Assembly (NCBI GenBank): GCA_039621445.1
Contig: CP154956.1
Coordinates: forward strand, 9,547,443-9,611,442
From: Euglena gracilis
Taxonomy: Eukaryota > Euglenida > Euglenophyceae > Euglenales
Direction of reading: 5' to 3'
Length of the DNA: 64,000 nucleotides
The notes beneath the pieces were generated by a model that was not told the DNA's origin, searched no databases, and worked only from the letters and a program-made list of their open reading frames with translations. Below are positions 9,639 to 22,342 of the stretch, piece after piece. Within the stretch, counting starts at the first letter, position 1; each line of letters opens with the position of its first letter. A program made the position numbers and the translations under genes.

Positions 9639-11567
9639 GTCCCTCAGCGCTGCGCAGGCGCTGGAGTATCCTCTTCCCCCACGTGCAGAGTGACCCAAAA
9701 CGCATTTGCCAAATGTGTGGAGAAGCACATCCGACCCTGAAGAGTAGTTAATTGGCAAGAAATCACTGAGTGCTCAGGTAGATATTGATTTTTTGGAAAG
9801 GGGTAATTTGCTTCTAACCCCCCCCCCCCCACCCAAAAACTATATCACCCCCATGATGTTGTCACCTTTGGCCCGCACCGACTGAATTTTTACATTGGAA
9901 ATCGTCACCCAGTTTTGTGAGGCGATAACCTCCTGCAACCTCCTGGAGGTGTCATCCAGGGGGGCAAAAATTTTTTTTGGGGCCTCAAATCACGGTGTTC
10001 CTTGGCAAAGGATGGCAAAGTTTTTTGCCATCCTCCTGGGGTCATTGTGTTTTTCCAGGGGGGCAATTTTTTTGTGGTGCTTTTTCGAGAGTGTTCCTTG
10101 GCAAAGGATGGCAAAGTTTTTTGCCATTTTTTTGTGTTTTGTTGTGTTTGTTGCTTTGTTTTCATGTGTTTTTGGAGTGTCGGTTTGCGTCCACTGATTT
10201 GTTGAAACCTGTGGTGACCCCACTCCCCGGTGGTTTTCGAGAGGGGGGGTATTTGTGTGGTGTGGGCTGGAAAAAAAAAATTTCAGGGTTTTGAGGTGGG
10301 TGTGGGGGGTGTGGGTTTGTGTGGGGGGGGGGGGGATGTGGGTGGGTTTTTTCAAAAAATGAAGGTGGGTGGGTTTCGTCCTGGGAAAAAAGTGCTCGCT
10401 CTCGCTACCTCGGGAAACTGTCATGTCAGGGTCCTAAAATGGTATTAACTCCCATGGGCACGAACTGGGGCCCCAGGGGGGGGGTGTTTTATGTGTGTGT
10501 GTGTGTGTGAGGACACAGGAAAACAGTGGGGGTGTTATTGGGGGGGGTTTCCTCGCCAACCTGTGTCGGAAGTTGTCAGGGTCACCGGTGCCGGCCAACC
10601 TGTCAGGCGACAGTTGGCAGGGTCAGGCAGGGGGGGTGAATCCGTGACATTGCGGCTGGCTTGCTCGGCCCTCTGCCCCCCGGTGGCCATGTCCCCCCCC
10701 CCCCCCGCAGGAGGGCTGGGGGCGGGCCCGGGGGGGCTCCCCCCAAAGGGCCCCCCAAGGGCTCCCAAAGGGCTCCCAAAGGGCTCCCAAGTGCTCCCAA
10801 AGTGCTGAAGTGCTCCCAAAGTGCTCCCAAAGTGCTCCCAAGTGCTCCCAAAGTGCTCCCAAAGGGCTCCCAAAGTGCTCCCAAAGCGCTCCCAAAGTGC
10901 TCCTAAAGTGTTCCCAAAGTGCCCCGAAAAGCTTCCCGCCCTCCGGAGGAAACAAATGCGGGGCTGCAAGCCCACCACGGCTGGTCACCATGGCAAACAC
11001 ACGTCCGCTTGAAGGATTTCGCGACGAAGAAAACTGTCTCTGCGCGAAACAGTCGCGGTGATCAGACTTGCCCAGATAAGAGCTTGCACAACACTCAGTG
11101 GCGCTGGCAAGTTCCAACCCCCCCCCCTCCACGCCCTGCCCCCACCCAGAGCCTGAAGTCTGCCCTGTTGACCGCGGGGGTCGGCCAGTGCTTCCCGGTC
11201 AGACCTTGTTGTTTTTGGTACCAAGTGACGTCGGTTTTGGGCAGCCTCAACCTTTTGGGTGGGGTGCGTCCTGAGTATGTGCCTGGTGGGTGCTTGGTGG
11301 CCGGCGTCGTAAACAAGGTAAGTCCCGCCGGGCTCCGGCCACCTCCACGTACGCAGACAAAAAGGGCCAGAGGCGAACAACAGCGCCAGAAGAAGGGATA
11401 AAACGCACCAAAAAGACAGCCACAGTGCACACAGGGGGGTGCGTCCTGAATTGGTAACCTGAGGGGGGATTCAACCTATTTTTTTTGGCGCAAACATTTG
11501 CCCTTTGGACCCCAAAGTGACCCCCCCCCCCAAGAAAAAGTGGGGGGCCTCGAGCCAACCACCGGAG
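9639..11567. other. Intron with repeats, no exon seen
   Basis: Contents are GGCAAAGTTTTTTGCC hairpin repeats (about 9985-10135), family B fragments (about 10395-10640), a GT tract near 10495, and the 11-base minisatellite listed separately. Non-coding as far as I can see. Confidence 0.5.
10740..10930. repeat. 11-base minisatellite (GCTCCCAAAGT)n
   Basis: About 16 tandem copies with small variants (AAAGGG or AAGT). Because 11 is not a multiple of 3, all three frames carry repetitive peptides such as KCSQSAPK on + and HFGSTLGALWE on -. I take those open frames as by-products of the repeat. Confidence 0.9.
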
Positions 11568-11733
11568 AGGGGTTGAGCGGGTGGCTGACAACCTGCTGCT
11601 GAGAAACAAACACCGTAAAAAGGGCTGGTCCCCAGCGCTGCTCAACGCCGGCTTCGAGAGCCGCGCCAGCCTGCAGGCGCTCACCCCGGAGGTCGCCGCG
11701 GACATTCTGCCGAAGCCCCGGCAGCAGGAGAAG
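11568..11733 (+). CDS. Coding exon, possibly SAM-like helices
   Basis: 55 codons. The frame reads GVERVADNLLLRNKHRKKGW, then LLNAGFESRASLQALTPEV and ADILPKPRQQEK. The GFES..ALTPE pattern resembles helices 2-4 of a sterile alpha motif, but without a full match I leave it unassigned. The acceptor at 11567 gives a one-base overhang matching the phase-2 donor at 9638. The donor is AAG|GTGCTT. Confidence 0.6.
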
Positions 11734-14473
11734 GTGCTTGCCCAGGCCCCATCCCGAGGTTTCCCGGACCCCTCCCCCGCCCCTCTGGGCTGGGAGGGGG
11801 GCTCCGGGGACCCCCCATGGAATTAAATTTTTTCTTCCCCGGTACTTTTCAGAAAAGCTGTCTTTGCCAATTCTTCGGAAAAGGCTGCTGTTGGCTTTTC
11901 TCACAGGAAAGGATCAAAAAATTTTGAACACTGGTTGACTGGCTTCAGTATGCCAGCTGGGTAGGTCAGGGCGGAGGATGGTATTCAATGTCATGGAGAG
12001 GAATTGTGAAAAATTAAGCTGATTGTTTTTTTTATTTCCCCCCTGAAATAGAACCTTTTTGCCTATTTTTTGTTCATTGTATTCATGATTTTTGATGCTT
12101 GTTTTTTGTCATTTATGGCATGGTGCTGCATTTTCCAGTTCTTTGCAATCCCCCTCACAAAAAATGTTCAATCAAAATTTTTCGGTCTTTGCTTTATTTT
12201 CCTGAAATTTTCACAGATTTTCTGCCATTATCAGCCTTTTTTCAACAATTTCCTTCTCCCCCCAATTCTATCCAGTGCAAATTTTTTTTGTTTGGCCTTT
12301 GGACTTTTTTTGCTTCCATGAAGTTGGCTTTTCTTCCCTCACCTTTGTGCCTTTTTTTTACTTTCCTTCTATTTCAAGTTTTGCTGCAATTTTTTCAATT
12401 TTGACATAATTCCTGAATTTTGAATCTTCTTCAGGCATTATTTTGTGCTGATTCCGCCACAAACACGTTGTACCAGTTATTTTCTCCCAAGTACGTCTTG
12501 GTTTCCCTCTCAAGGGTGCGGCAGAGAGATTGTTATGATTTGGGCATCCGAAGGCCCCCCTGCCTGGTATATTTTTGGGGGCATGCCATTTGGTGGGGTA
12601 TATCATTTGGGAGGGGGTTGACCCTGCAACTGGAGCATATGGCGTGGGCAGCAAATCTGGGGCGCATTCAGTTTCCCCTGGAAAGATTTAAATTGTGAAG
12701 TCCACGAGTACTGTTGCGAAGTACTAGGTGACGACTCACAAAAATTCATCTGGTGGCCCAAGCTGAGGAACTGTCAAACAGGGTTGATTTTCTGGGTGCC
12801 AACCTCAAACCATGAATTTGCCTGACGTTTTCGATCCGGATCTCCCAGCTGATTCACTCTTGCTGGACAAATTATTTTTTATTTTCATCTCTTTCCTGGT
12901 AAAAATGCCCCAAACTTCTTCACGGAGGGAAACAATTAACCGCCACAAACCCACTGTCCGTTTTGTTTTTTTGGGTAGTTCCGCAGCCTGCAGGCAGCTG
13001 CCGTCACCGGTGCTTTTTGGGGGCAGTTGGCGATGTATGTTTAGCTGCCCCCCCCCCCCAAATGAGTGGACCCATGGAGACCCAGGAGTAGGTGGTGTTG
13101 TGCTACTGTGCCAGAGTGCGAGAAGGTGGGACAGGAATGGCATCCTGTCGGGAGTTGCCGTGAGGCCGAGGGGTTCAGCCCACCCCTGGCGAATCTGCCT
13201 CCCTCCCCCTTGCCTAAGCCCCCCCTGGTGCTTACCCATCTTTTGATCCACCTTCTCGGGGTGGCTTAAACCCCCCTCCCAAATAACCCCCCCCCCCAAA
13301 TAACACCCCCCCCAAATAACACCCCCCCCCAAATAACACATCCCCCCTTGGGGGCCAATTTCGAGCGCCCAAATAACACCCCCCCTGTTTTCCTTTGGTC
13401 TTCCATGTAAGAATAACACACCCCCCCAAATAACACCCCCCCCCCCCTGGGCCCCAGTTCGGGTGCCCAAATAACACACCAGGGCGGGGTGTTATTTGGG
13501 AGGGGGGGTTTATTTTGTGTGTGTTTTAAGAGAAATTTCGCGAAAATTTCCAAATTTGAGAAAGTTCTGAAGCCTGATATGGTGAGATAGTGTTGACTTA
13601 CGCATCCAAATGCCTGTGAGTGCGGCGGTGGAATTTTCGAAATCACGTCCCAGCCCCACCCTCGCAAGGGTCGCTGATGGTGAAACGGTTGACCCGGGTA
13701 AGTTGGGTCATCGGGATGAGGAATGTGATTCATTGATTCCAAAGGTCTCGGATTCAATATCCACACTCCATATGTCCGGGAAAAAAACGGACACACCAGT
13801 CAGCCGTGTTGGTGCCTGGTCCCCGAGCTTGTTGCCCTCGACCGCCAGGCAGGCCGGTTTTGGACGTTCCTCCCCCCAATAATTCCAAAACCACACTTCC
13901 ACCAATGGGAGCAACCAGAATCCAAATGTGGAATTTTTGCTGTGTGTGTTTTTTTGGGGCAATTTTTCAGCTTCTGCTGGGCAACGCTGCCAACTTTGAA
14001 ATGCTCTTCATTCTGAATTTCCTCGGAGACCAACCTTTCGACCGTCACTTTTGGCCCCAATGAAAATCACTTTACCAGAACTGTAAGCACGGGGCATTGG
14101 TGGGCGTTATCCGGAAAAAATGCCGGTCAATTCAGCAGCTCTCTTTTCCCCTCCCCTCTCCCCATGTCGAAAGGCTGGTAATGTCTGTCCTCTGACCTTG
14201 GGGTGGTGTGGACGGAGGGTTTTGACCAAACGGGTGTCCTCCGCGCAAGCCGGCAAGGTCCAGGCGCTGCTTTTTTAATATTAATTTAATTGAATAATTT
14301 GATTAATTCAATTAATAATTTAAAGATTTTAATACTGATTAATTAAATTTTGGTAATTTGATTAATTTAATTCAGAATTGAACAATTGAATAATAATTTT
14401 GAGAGCGCCATGATTCCGCAAAGGCACGGCCCAAAGTGGGGGTCCCCGGCCGGCCTGGGGCCACCGGGGAGAG
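11734..14473. other. Long intron, no firm exon
   Basis: T-rich sequence occupies 12000-12400. An open + frame at about 12435-12690 (ALFCADSATNTLYQLFSPK) is mildly protein-like but has no clear splice pair. The element at 13266-13512 and A/T-rich sequence at 14270-14400 account for much of the rest. Confidence 0.45.
13266..13512. mobile_element. TIR element built of AAATAACACCCC units
   Basis: The left end TAAACCCCCCTCCCAAATAA is mirrored by TTATTTGGGAGGGGGGGTTTA on the right. In between are several CCCAAATAACACC units. The ends resemble those of the elements at 23562-23960 and 36868-37245. Confidence 0.6.
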
Positions 14474-14537
14474 ACGGTGGCGCAGCTGGAGGCCTTCCTG
14501 GACCGCGGCCGGGGCTGCCCCGGACCCACCTCCGCTG
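14474..14537 (+). CDS. Probable first SAM-domain exon
   Basis: The frame reads [14 protein letters not shown], matching helix 1 of a sterile alpha motif (a WLxxxGL-type start). AG ends at 14473; a GT donor follows 14537 (phase 1). The phase does not fit the nearest acceptor of the next exon, so one boundary is wrong or a small exon is missing. Confidence 0.4.
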
Positions 14538-17500
14538 GTCTCGCTCTCCCCCTCTGCTGTCCCCTTCATGTGAGGCCCAAGTGTTTGGCTGGGTGGGCCG
14601 ATCCCCGGCGGGGCTGGCCAAAACCATTCTGTTTCCGGGTTGCTCGAGGCAGTCCACCGCTGCCTGCGGTAATTCAAACGGCGGGGATAATCCCCCTGTG
14701 GATTTCGTACACCCCTGTATATATATGTGTACATACATGTGGCAGCTAACTTCTACTTGGCCCCCCGGGGGGGCCGAGTAGAAGTTCCAAGGGGGGGGGG
14801 GTCGGTGTGGCATCCCCCGCGTCCGGCGTTCCCCCCAGTTCGGCCCCGCGGGGCCCTGGAACAGCGCCGGATCCGGGCAAAATCGGTCGGATCCGGGGGG
14901 ATTCTGCGCTTAATGGAAGGGATAGGGTTAGGGTTAGTATGGGGGCGCCCAAAATTGGCGCTGTTTGGGGACCAGGTTAGGCCGGAAGTTAGGTTTCGTT
15001 TGGGGAGGATTTTCGAATCGTCCGTTTTGCCTCAAAAATGCCTGATTTCGACCCCAATTCCCCCGAATTTCGTCCGCAGTCTTCCTAAATACCTAAAAAA
15101 GGAGACCCGACGGGAATCCGGTCGTAACCCTAACCCCATCCCCAAAATAATAACCCCAACTTTCCCCGAAGGTCGGACGCGGGGGGGCTACATGGACCCC
15201 CCAGAACTTCTACTTGGCCCCGGGGGGGGGGGCAAGCAGAATTTAGCTGCCATATATGTAGAAATATGTATATATGTATACACACATATATAATGTATAT
15301 ACATATATGTATATGTATATGTATCTGTAAATGTGTGTATGTATATATACATATACACATGCATATATATATGTATGTATATACATACATACATATACAT
15401 ATATATATGTATGTATGGCAAGAGTTAAGTTTAGTACCCCCCCGCCACCCGGGTACTTGACACCGGGTTGGGCACGGGGGGTATACCCGGGGTTAGTGAG
15501 GGCGTAGGGTCAGGGTGAGGACTGGCCCCGGCGGGGGGTTTCCGGCCGACGCGCGCATATCCGTGCCTTACCCGGGCCCGCGCGATTCCCAAAGGCGGCA
15601 GACACCAGGGGTGAAGAAAGATAAAGCCCGCCGATTGGTCGGCCCCATGGGTTTTTTTAGTCGTGGACCCCGGGGGGGGGGTAGGGTGGGTGGGTCCGGC
15701 CGAGCCCCCCCCCCCCCCCGGGGGGTGTCCCTCCGGGGGGGGGGTCCCCCCGGAGAGGGGTGGTATATACTTTTCGGCGCCGCAGGCGCCGAAAAAAATG
15801 CTATTTTTAGCATTTTTCGCGATTTTTGGCCATTTTTTGTGGGTCCCCCGGGACCCCCCCCCCCCCGGGGGCCCCCTGGGGGTTGGTGGGTGGGGGGACC
15901 CCCCCTCCCCCCCGGTCTTAAAAAAAAACCCCTGGTCGGCCCCCTCAAAGGGATTTTTTTCCCTTTTCGGCCATTTTTCAGCCATCTTTCGGCCATTTTT
16001 CGACCCCCTTTTGGCCATTTTTCGGCCATTTTTCGGCCCTTTTCGGGCAAAAATGGCCATTTTTTGGCCATTTTTTTTCAGCCATTTTTCGGCCATTTTT
16101 CGGCCATTTTTTCGGCCCTTTTCGGGCATTTTTACTGTAGGTGCTGGGAGGGGAGATGTGCGCGGCGCGTCTGCCGGAAACCCCCCGCCGGGGCCAGTCC
16201 TCACCCTAACCTTACTCCCTCACTACCCCCGGGTATATACCCCGTGCCCAACCCATTGTCAGGTTTAGTACCCCCCCCGGGGGGGTACTAAAGTTAACAC
16301 TTGCCACACACACACACACACACACGATGACTGACATTTGACATGCAACCGTAGATTCACCGAGTGACTCCCGGGGGCATTTGGGCCCAAACCCAACTTC
16401 CCGCCTTTTTTTTTTTTGAAAAGTGGCCCTGGGGAGGGCCCCAAAATCAACCTGCAGAAAAATTGATGCAATTTCTGGCCCTTTGGCCAGTCGGACTGAC
16501 CCTGGGAGGCACACTGGCCTGCACGTTTTGTGAGGCTGTTTGCATGAATAGATGCCACACTTTGTGACCGGTCACGCCGGGTCACACTGGGGTCACACCA
16601 TCACACCGGGTCACACACCGAGGTCACACCGGGTCACACACTGGGGTCACACCGAGGTCACACCGGGCCACACCAGGAACTTAAACCCATTGTTACCACC
16701 CAGGGGGGTTCAAGAGTGGGAAGGGTTTGGGCCGGTACCCCCCCCCACCCCGCCGTGGAGAGGAGGTGGGGGCGCACCCAGGGGCTTGCCCAGAGGGGCC
16801 GCCCTGTGGATGGCGGCCTCGGGCTGTATGCTGAGAAGCTGTACGGACTTGTCCTGGACGAGTGGCAGGCAAGACTGAAGGAGGTGCCTACTGCCGAGCT
16901 CCGGGATGGCCGGGGAAGTATGGTCCTTCTCCAGGAGAGGCCAACTTCCATGGAATGAGGACAGGGGTGATTACCCCCCCCCCCCCTATGTCCAACGACC
17001 CCCCTATGTCCAATGACCACCCCCCCCCCCCCGGTCAGAGGACACCTTTTCGGAGGTTTTACCAATTTTTGGTCCCGGCATGAAGCGCCGGGACAAAAAA
17101 TTTTGCCCAAAAATTGGCCAAAAATTTGGCCAAAATGCCATTTTTGACATTTTTTGGACAAAAATTTGCCAAAATTGCCCAAAATTTTCGGCGCAAAGCG
17201 CCGGAAGGGAAAATTTGGGCATTTTTGGGTGGGTAGGGACCCGTGTACCCACCAACTTTCTTTTGACCCCATGTCCAACGACCACCCCCCCCGGTCAGAG
17301 GACAGAGGTTACCGGTCATTGGACATTGGGGGGGGTAATGCAAACACGATTTTTTTTGTGTTTTTCGCAGTTTTCGATTTTGTCAAATTTCTTTTGTCAA
17401 AGTTCTTTTGCATTTTTCTTTCTTTTTTTGCGGCATTTTTTTTGGGACCCTGCCCATTTCCCGGGGATGACAGCAACCCGGAGACGGGATGAAAAATTCA

Positions 17501-19713
17501 GCATTTTTTATGAGTTTTTTTTTATTAATCTCGTTCAATGTAATTTCATGTATAATAATAATTCAGTGTACAAAAATAATTCATTTTTTTTTATTCAAGT
17601 ATACATATATATATCATTAATTTTAATTTTTATTTAATTATATATTTTTTAATTAAAATATTAGTCCCCTGGGGTCAGAGGATGTGTTTCCCGCCCGTTT
17701 CCCCTGCTGCCCCGCAGACCGAGGTGGGCATGAAGCCGATGCACATCAAGCGCTTCCTGCAGCTGGTCACCGCCCCCGACGGAGGGGCCCCGACCCCCGG
17801 GGCGGAGGAGGAGGGCGGCAGCACCACGTTCCAGGGCACACTGCCCAGCCCTCCCCTTCGGTATGCCCAAACAGGCGAGTGCCTGAGTGAGAGGATGATA
17901 TCGGGCCACACACCAGGTCACGTTGTGGTCACACCGGGTCACACCAAGGTCACACTGTGGTCACACTGGGGTCACTGGGTGACGTTGGGGTCATGTTCTA
18001 TGCTTGCACTATTATCAACAGTTAAAAATGATCACCACACCCCAAAGCAACACCTCGCTTTTAGCAACTCCCAAATATAAGGAATAAGCCTGCCTTTGGC
18101 CGATTTTGGCAAGACACCCAAACTAAACAACCCCAAATCAGGGTATTTCTTAAGCCGGAGGGTACCCCCCCCAGGGGGGTCCAGCCAGCCTGCAGCTCAA
18201 ATCCAGCCAGCAGCCCAACAGAAAAATTCGGGCTGGGAGCCCCCCTCCCCCCGGGGGGTCGAGTGAAATAAAGTTGGGTCCAGCCCTTCCGGAGGCCGGG
18301 CCAGCCGGCCGCAGGCTGGCCAGCCAACTGGGCTGCCCAGCTCACCTATCCTTCATTTTTTCCCCTCATCACAGCTTCCTCCATCACAGCCCCCCAGCCC
18401 TGATCTAGCTCCATCCATCAAAATGTCGAAAATCGCAAAAGTGTTTTGGAAAACTTTGTTTTTCATCGACCCAGCCCAGCCCAGGGCCCCCAATCCCCCC
18501 CGGGGGGGTCCAGCCAGCAGCTCATTTCCAGCCAGCAGCCTTTTTGACAGCCAGAGGCTGGACCCCCGGGGGTCCTTAAGAATTCCCTGCCACAAATACA
18601 AGCGACCCTAGATTGAATGTCTTTTCTTCAGCTGCAGTCGCCCCCGCCCCCCAAACAACCCTTTCAATTCGCAACCATAGATTCACTTACCACCTTTGTG
18701 ACCCATCCCCCTGGGTCGGTGGGTGGTTTCCGAAAATGCGTGGGTAGGTTGAGGCCACTGAACCTCCCCACCTTGGGGAGGGGGGGGGGTGGGGGTGCAC
18801 CATGGGCCGGGCCGGAATTTTTAAGGGTTTTCGGTCAATGTTGGGGGCACTTTCCCGGTTCCTGCAGGAGGTGCAGGAACCTCCTGCAGGAACCGGGAAA
18901 GTGCCCCCAACATTGACCGAAAACCCTTAAAAATTCCGGCCCGGCCCATGGTGCACCCCCACCCCCCCCTGCAGGAGGTTCCTGCACCTCCTGCATGGAA
19001 ACAATGGAAGCCAAATGCACGCTGTTTTATCCTCAAGCTGATCAAGATGATCCACATCACAATTACCCCCCCCCCCAAATGTCCACCCACCGGTAACCAC
19101 TGTCCTCCGACCTGGGGCGGGCGTGGTCGTTGGACAACGGTTGTGACCAAAAAGGTGTCCTCCAACCGGGAGGTTGGTCGCTGGACAAGGGGTCTAAAAA
19201 AATGTTGGAGGATGGCCGGGACAACCCCCAAAAATTTTCTTCGGGGTTTCCTTCCGGCGCTTCACGTCGAAAATTTGTGGCTGATTTTCATATTTTTTTT
19301 TGCTCAAAAAAACTGCCAAACCCCCTTCCCAAAAATCCCCTTCCCCCTTCGGCCCACCCCTTCCTCCAGGAGGTCTGCCCCTGTCTCTACCCCCCGGCTA
19401 CCGACCTGCCCATTCCTGTATGGAGTCCTTGCAGAGGGCAGGACCACACCACCTTCTTGCCGAGTCCCCATTTATGCCTCTCTGTGTATGTGTGTGTGAT
19501 CTGTGTGTGTGTGTATGTATTCATGTGTGTGACCCGTGTGTGTGGGTTGGTAGGTGGATGTTTGTGTTTGCATTTGTGTGTGTGGGGGGGTCTGTGGGTG
19601 TGGGTGTAGGTGCGATGTGTGTCTGTGTTCTGTGTGTGTTCTGTGTGTGTGTGTGTGTATGTGGGTCTGTCGGTGGGTGTGTGGATGTGTGTGTTTGTGT
19701 GTGGGTAGGTGCG

Positions 19714-19748
<35 letters not shown>

Positions 19749-20261
19749 TGTGTTCTGTGTGTGTGTGCGCGCGCGCGCGCGCGCGTGTGTGTGTCACGTG
19801 TGCAAAAGGAGGTGGGTGGCGGCAGCCGGTGCTCGGGGTCGCTGTCATGGACCGGCTCCTGAAGGACGTCACCAACTTCGTCCACACCCACGACTACCCG
19901 CAGCACTGCCCCCTGAACTACGACGAGCGGTTCACCCTGGGGCCCACCCCACCGGGGGGCTGGAGGGCAGTCCTCAAAGGGAGAGGAGTTTTTTTTTAAA
20001 AAAAAAACTTAAGGACTACCCCTTGCAGAATGTTAACAGGCTAAACAGCCAGCCAATGGGCAGTCCAAGGCTTCAACATGATCAGGGATTTTAAACCTGA
20101 ATAAACATTATTTTGATATCTTGGGTGGATGGGCGATGGTCCAAGGACTCCAAAACTCACTTTTCTTTTTGTTGTCGACCTGTTTTCCTCAATAATTGTA
20201 CCTCCCCTTGTCCTTGACACGGCTTGTCCATGACATGGACGCATGCACGCACATGCGCGCG

Positions 20262-20316
<55 letters not shown>

Positions 20317-20929
20317 GCATGCCACACTTTTCCCATACCCAAAAAGCCTTATGCCACACACGAACACACACATTACAAATTTCCTGGTGTTTGAAGGATT
20401 TAATTTTCTTGGTCGATGAAGGGGGTTATGGGATTCGGGGGCACCTAAAACTGGACATAGACAAAATGACTGATTTTCGGGACCTGCATCTGGGCTGAGA
20501 CTGCACCCACAACCCATTTTTTGATTTTGGGGCAAATAAGCAGAAAATGCCCGCATGGCCCAGCACGCCAGAGGGAAATTTTTTCTTCCCCAGCCCCAGG
20601 CTTCCAACCCCCAAATAGATTCTGTGACATGGCTTTGAAAATATTTACAAAAAATGGCACTTTTGTACCCTGGTTGCCAAAAATAAACAAAAAAAATTCA
20701 GTTTTCAGGAATCTGCGGCCCTTCTCGGCCTTCATTTCCTTCAGCTGGGGAGAGAGGGGTAGTTAGATTATGCTCTGGTTGGTCGCCCTGGGAGGTGAGG
20801 GCGTTCTGGGGCAATCCTGGACCCCTCCCCACACACCCACCCACACCCACACCCACACACACACACACCCACCCACCCTCCCTCCCACCCACCCACCCAC
20901 CCACCCACCCACCCACACAAACACACACA

Positions 20930-20972
<43 letters not shown>

Positions 20973-21504
20973 CACACACCCACGCCCACGCCCACCACCC
21001 ACCACGCACCACGCACCACGCACACCACGCACCACGCACCACGCACCACGCACCCACCCACACACACACCACGCACACACCAGCACCACACACCAAACAC
21101 ACCACACCCACCCCACACCACGCACCACACCACACACACACCACGCACACACGCACACACACCCCACACACACCACGCACACACACACACACAGACACAC
21201 CACGCACAACCACACACACACACACACCACACACGCACCACACACACACCACACACACACCACACACACACCACGCACACACAACACACACACCCCACAC
21301 CCCCCACCCCACACACACACCACACCACACACACACACACACCACACACACACACACACCACACACACACACCACACACACACACCACACACACACAACA
21401 CACACACACACAACACACACACACCACACAAAACACCACACACACACACACCACACACACACACACACCACACACACACACAACACACACACACACAACA
21501 CACA

Positions 21505-21544
<40 letters not shown>

Positions 21545-21608
21545 CACACACACACAACACACACACACACACAAAACACACACACACACACACCACACAC
21601 ACACCACA

Positions 21609-21680
<72 letters not shown>

Positions 21681-21818
21681 CACACACACCACACACACAC
21701 AGACCACACAACAACACACCAACACACCACACACACCACACACACACAGACCACACACACCACAACACACCACACACCACACACCACACACACCCACACA
21801 CACACAACACACACACCC

Positions 21819-21851
<33 letters not shown>

Positions 21852-22035
21852 CACACACACACACACACACCACACACACCCCACACACACAACACACACA
21901 CACACACACACACACACCACACACACCACACACAACACACACACACACCACACACACACATCCACCACACACCACCACACACACACCCCACACACACCCC
22001 CACCACACACACACACACACCCCACACACACACAC

Positions 22036-22080
<45 letters not shown>

Positions 22081-22308
22081 CACACACACACAACACACAA
22101 AAACACATACACACACACACACCCAACTCCACACACACACCACACACACACCACACACACCACACACACACCACACACACACCACACACACACCACACAC
22201 CACACACACCACACACCACACACCACACACCACACACCACACCACACACACCACACACCACACACCACACACCACACACCACACCACACACAACACGCGC
22301 ATACACAC

Positions 22309-22342
<34 letters not shown>

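Noticed and set aside
10740-10930. CRISPR-like array
   Set aside because: The units are 11 bases in direct tandem with no spacers; this is a minisatellite.
10535-11132. Possible repetitive protein in the 11-base minisatellite
   Set aside because: The unit length is not a multiple of three and the peptide is open on both strands; no splice or start context.
12435-12690. Mildly protein-like + frame (ALFCADSATNTLYQLF)
   Set aside because: No donor in phase with the neighbouring exons and no family match; kept only as a remark.
14922-14945. Telomere repeat
   Set aside because: Only two TTAGGG units, inside a fold-back element with an inverted counterpart; too short and internal.
18821-19020. 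Shared peptide frames on both strands ([13 protein letters not shown])
   Set aside because: They arise from the perfect palindrome, where the two strands have the same sequence.
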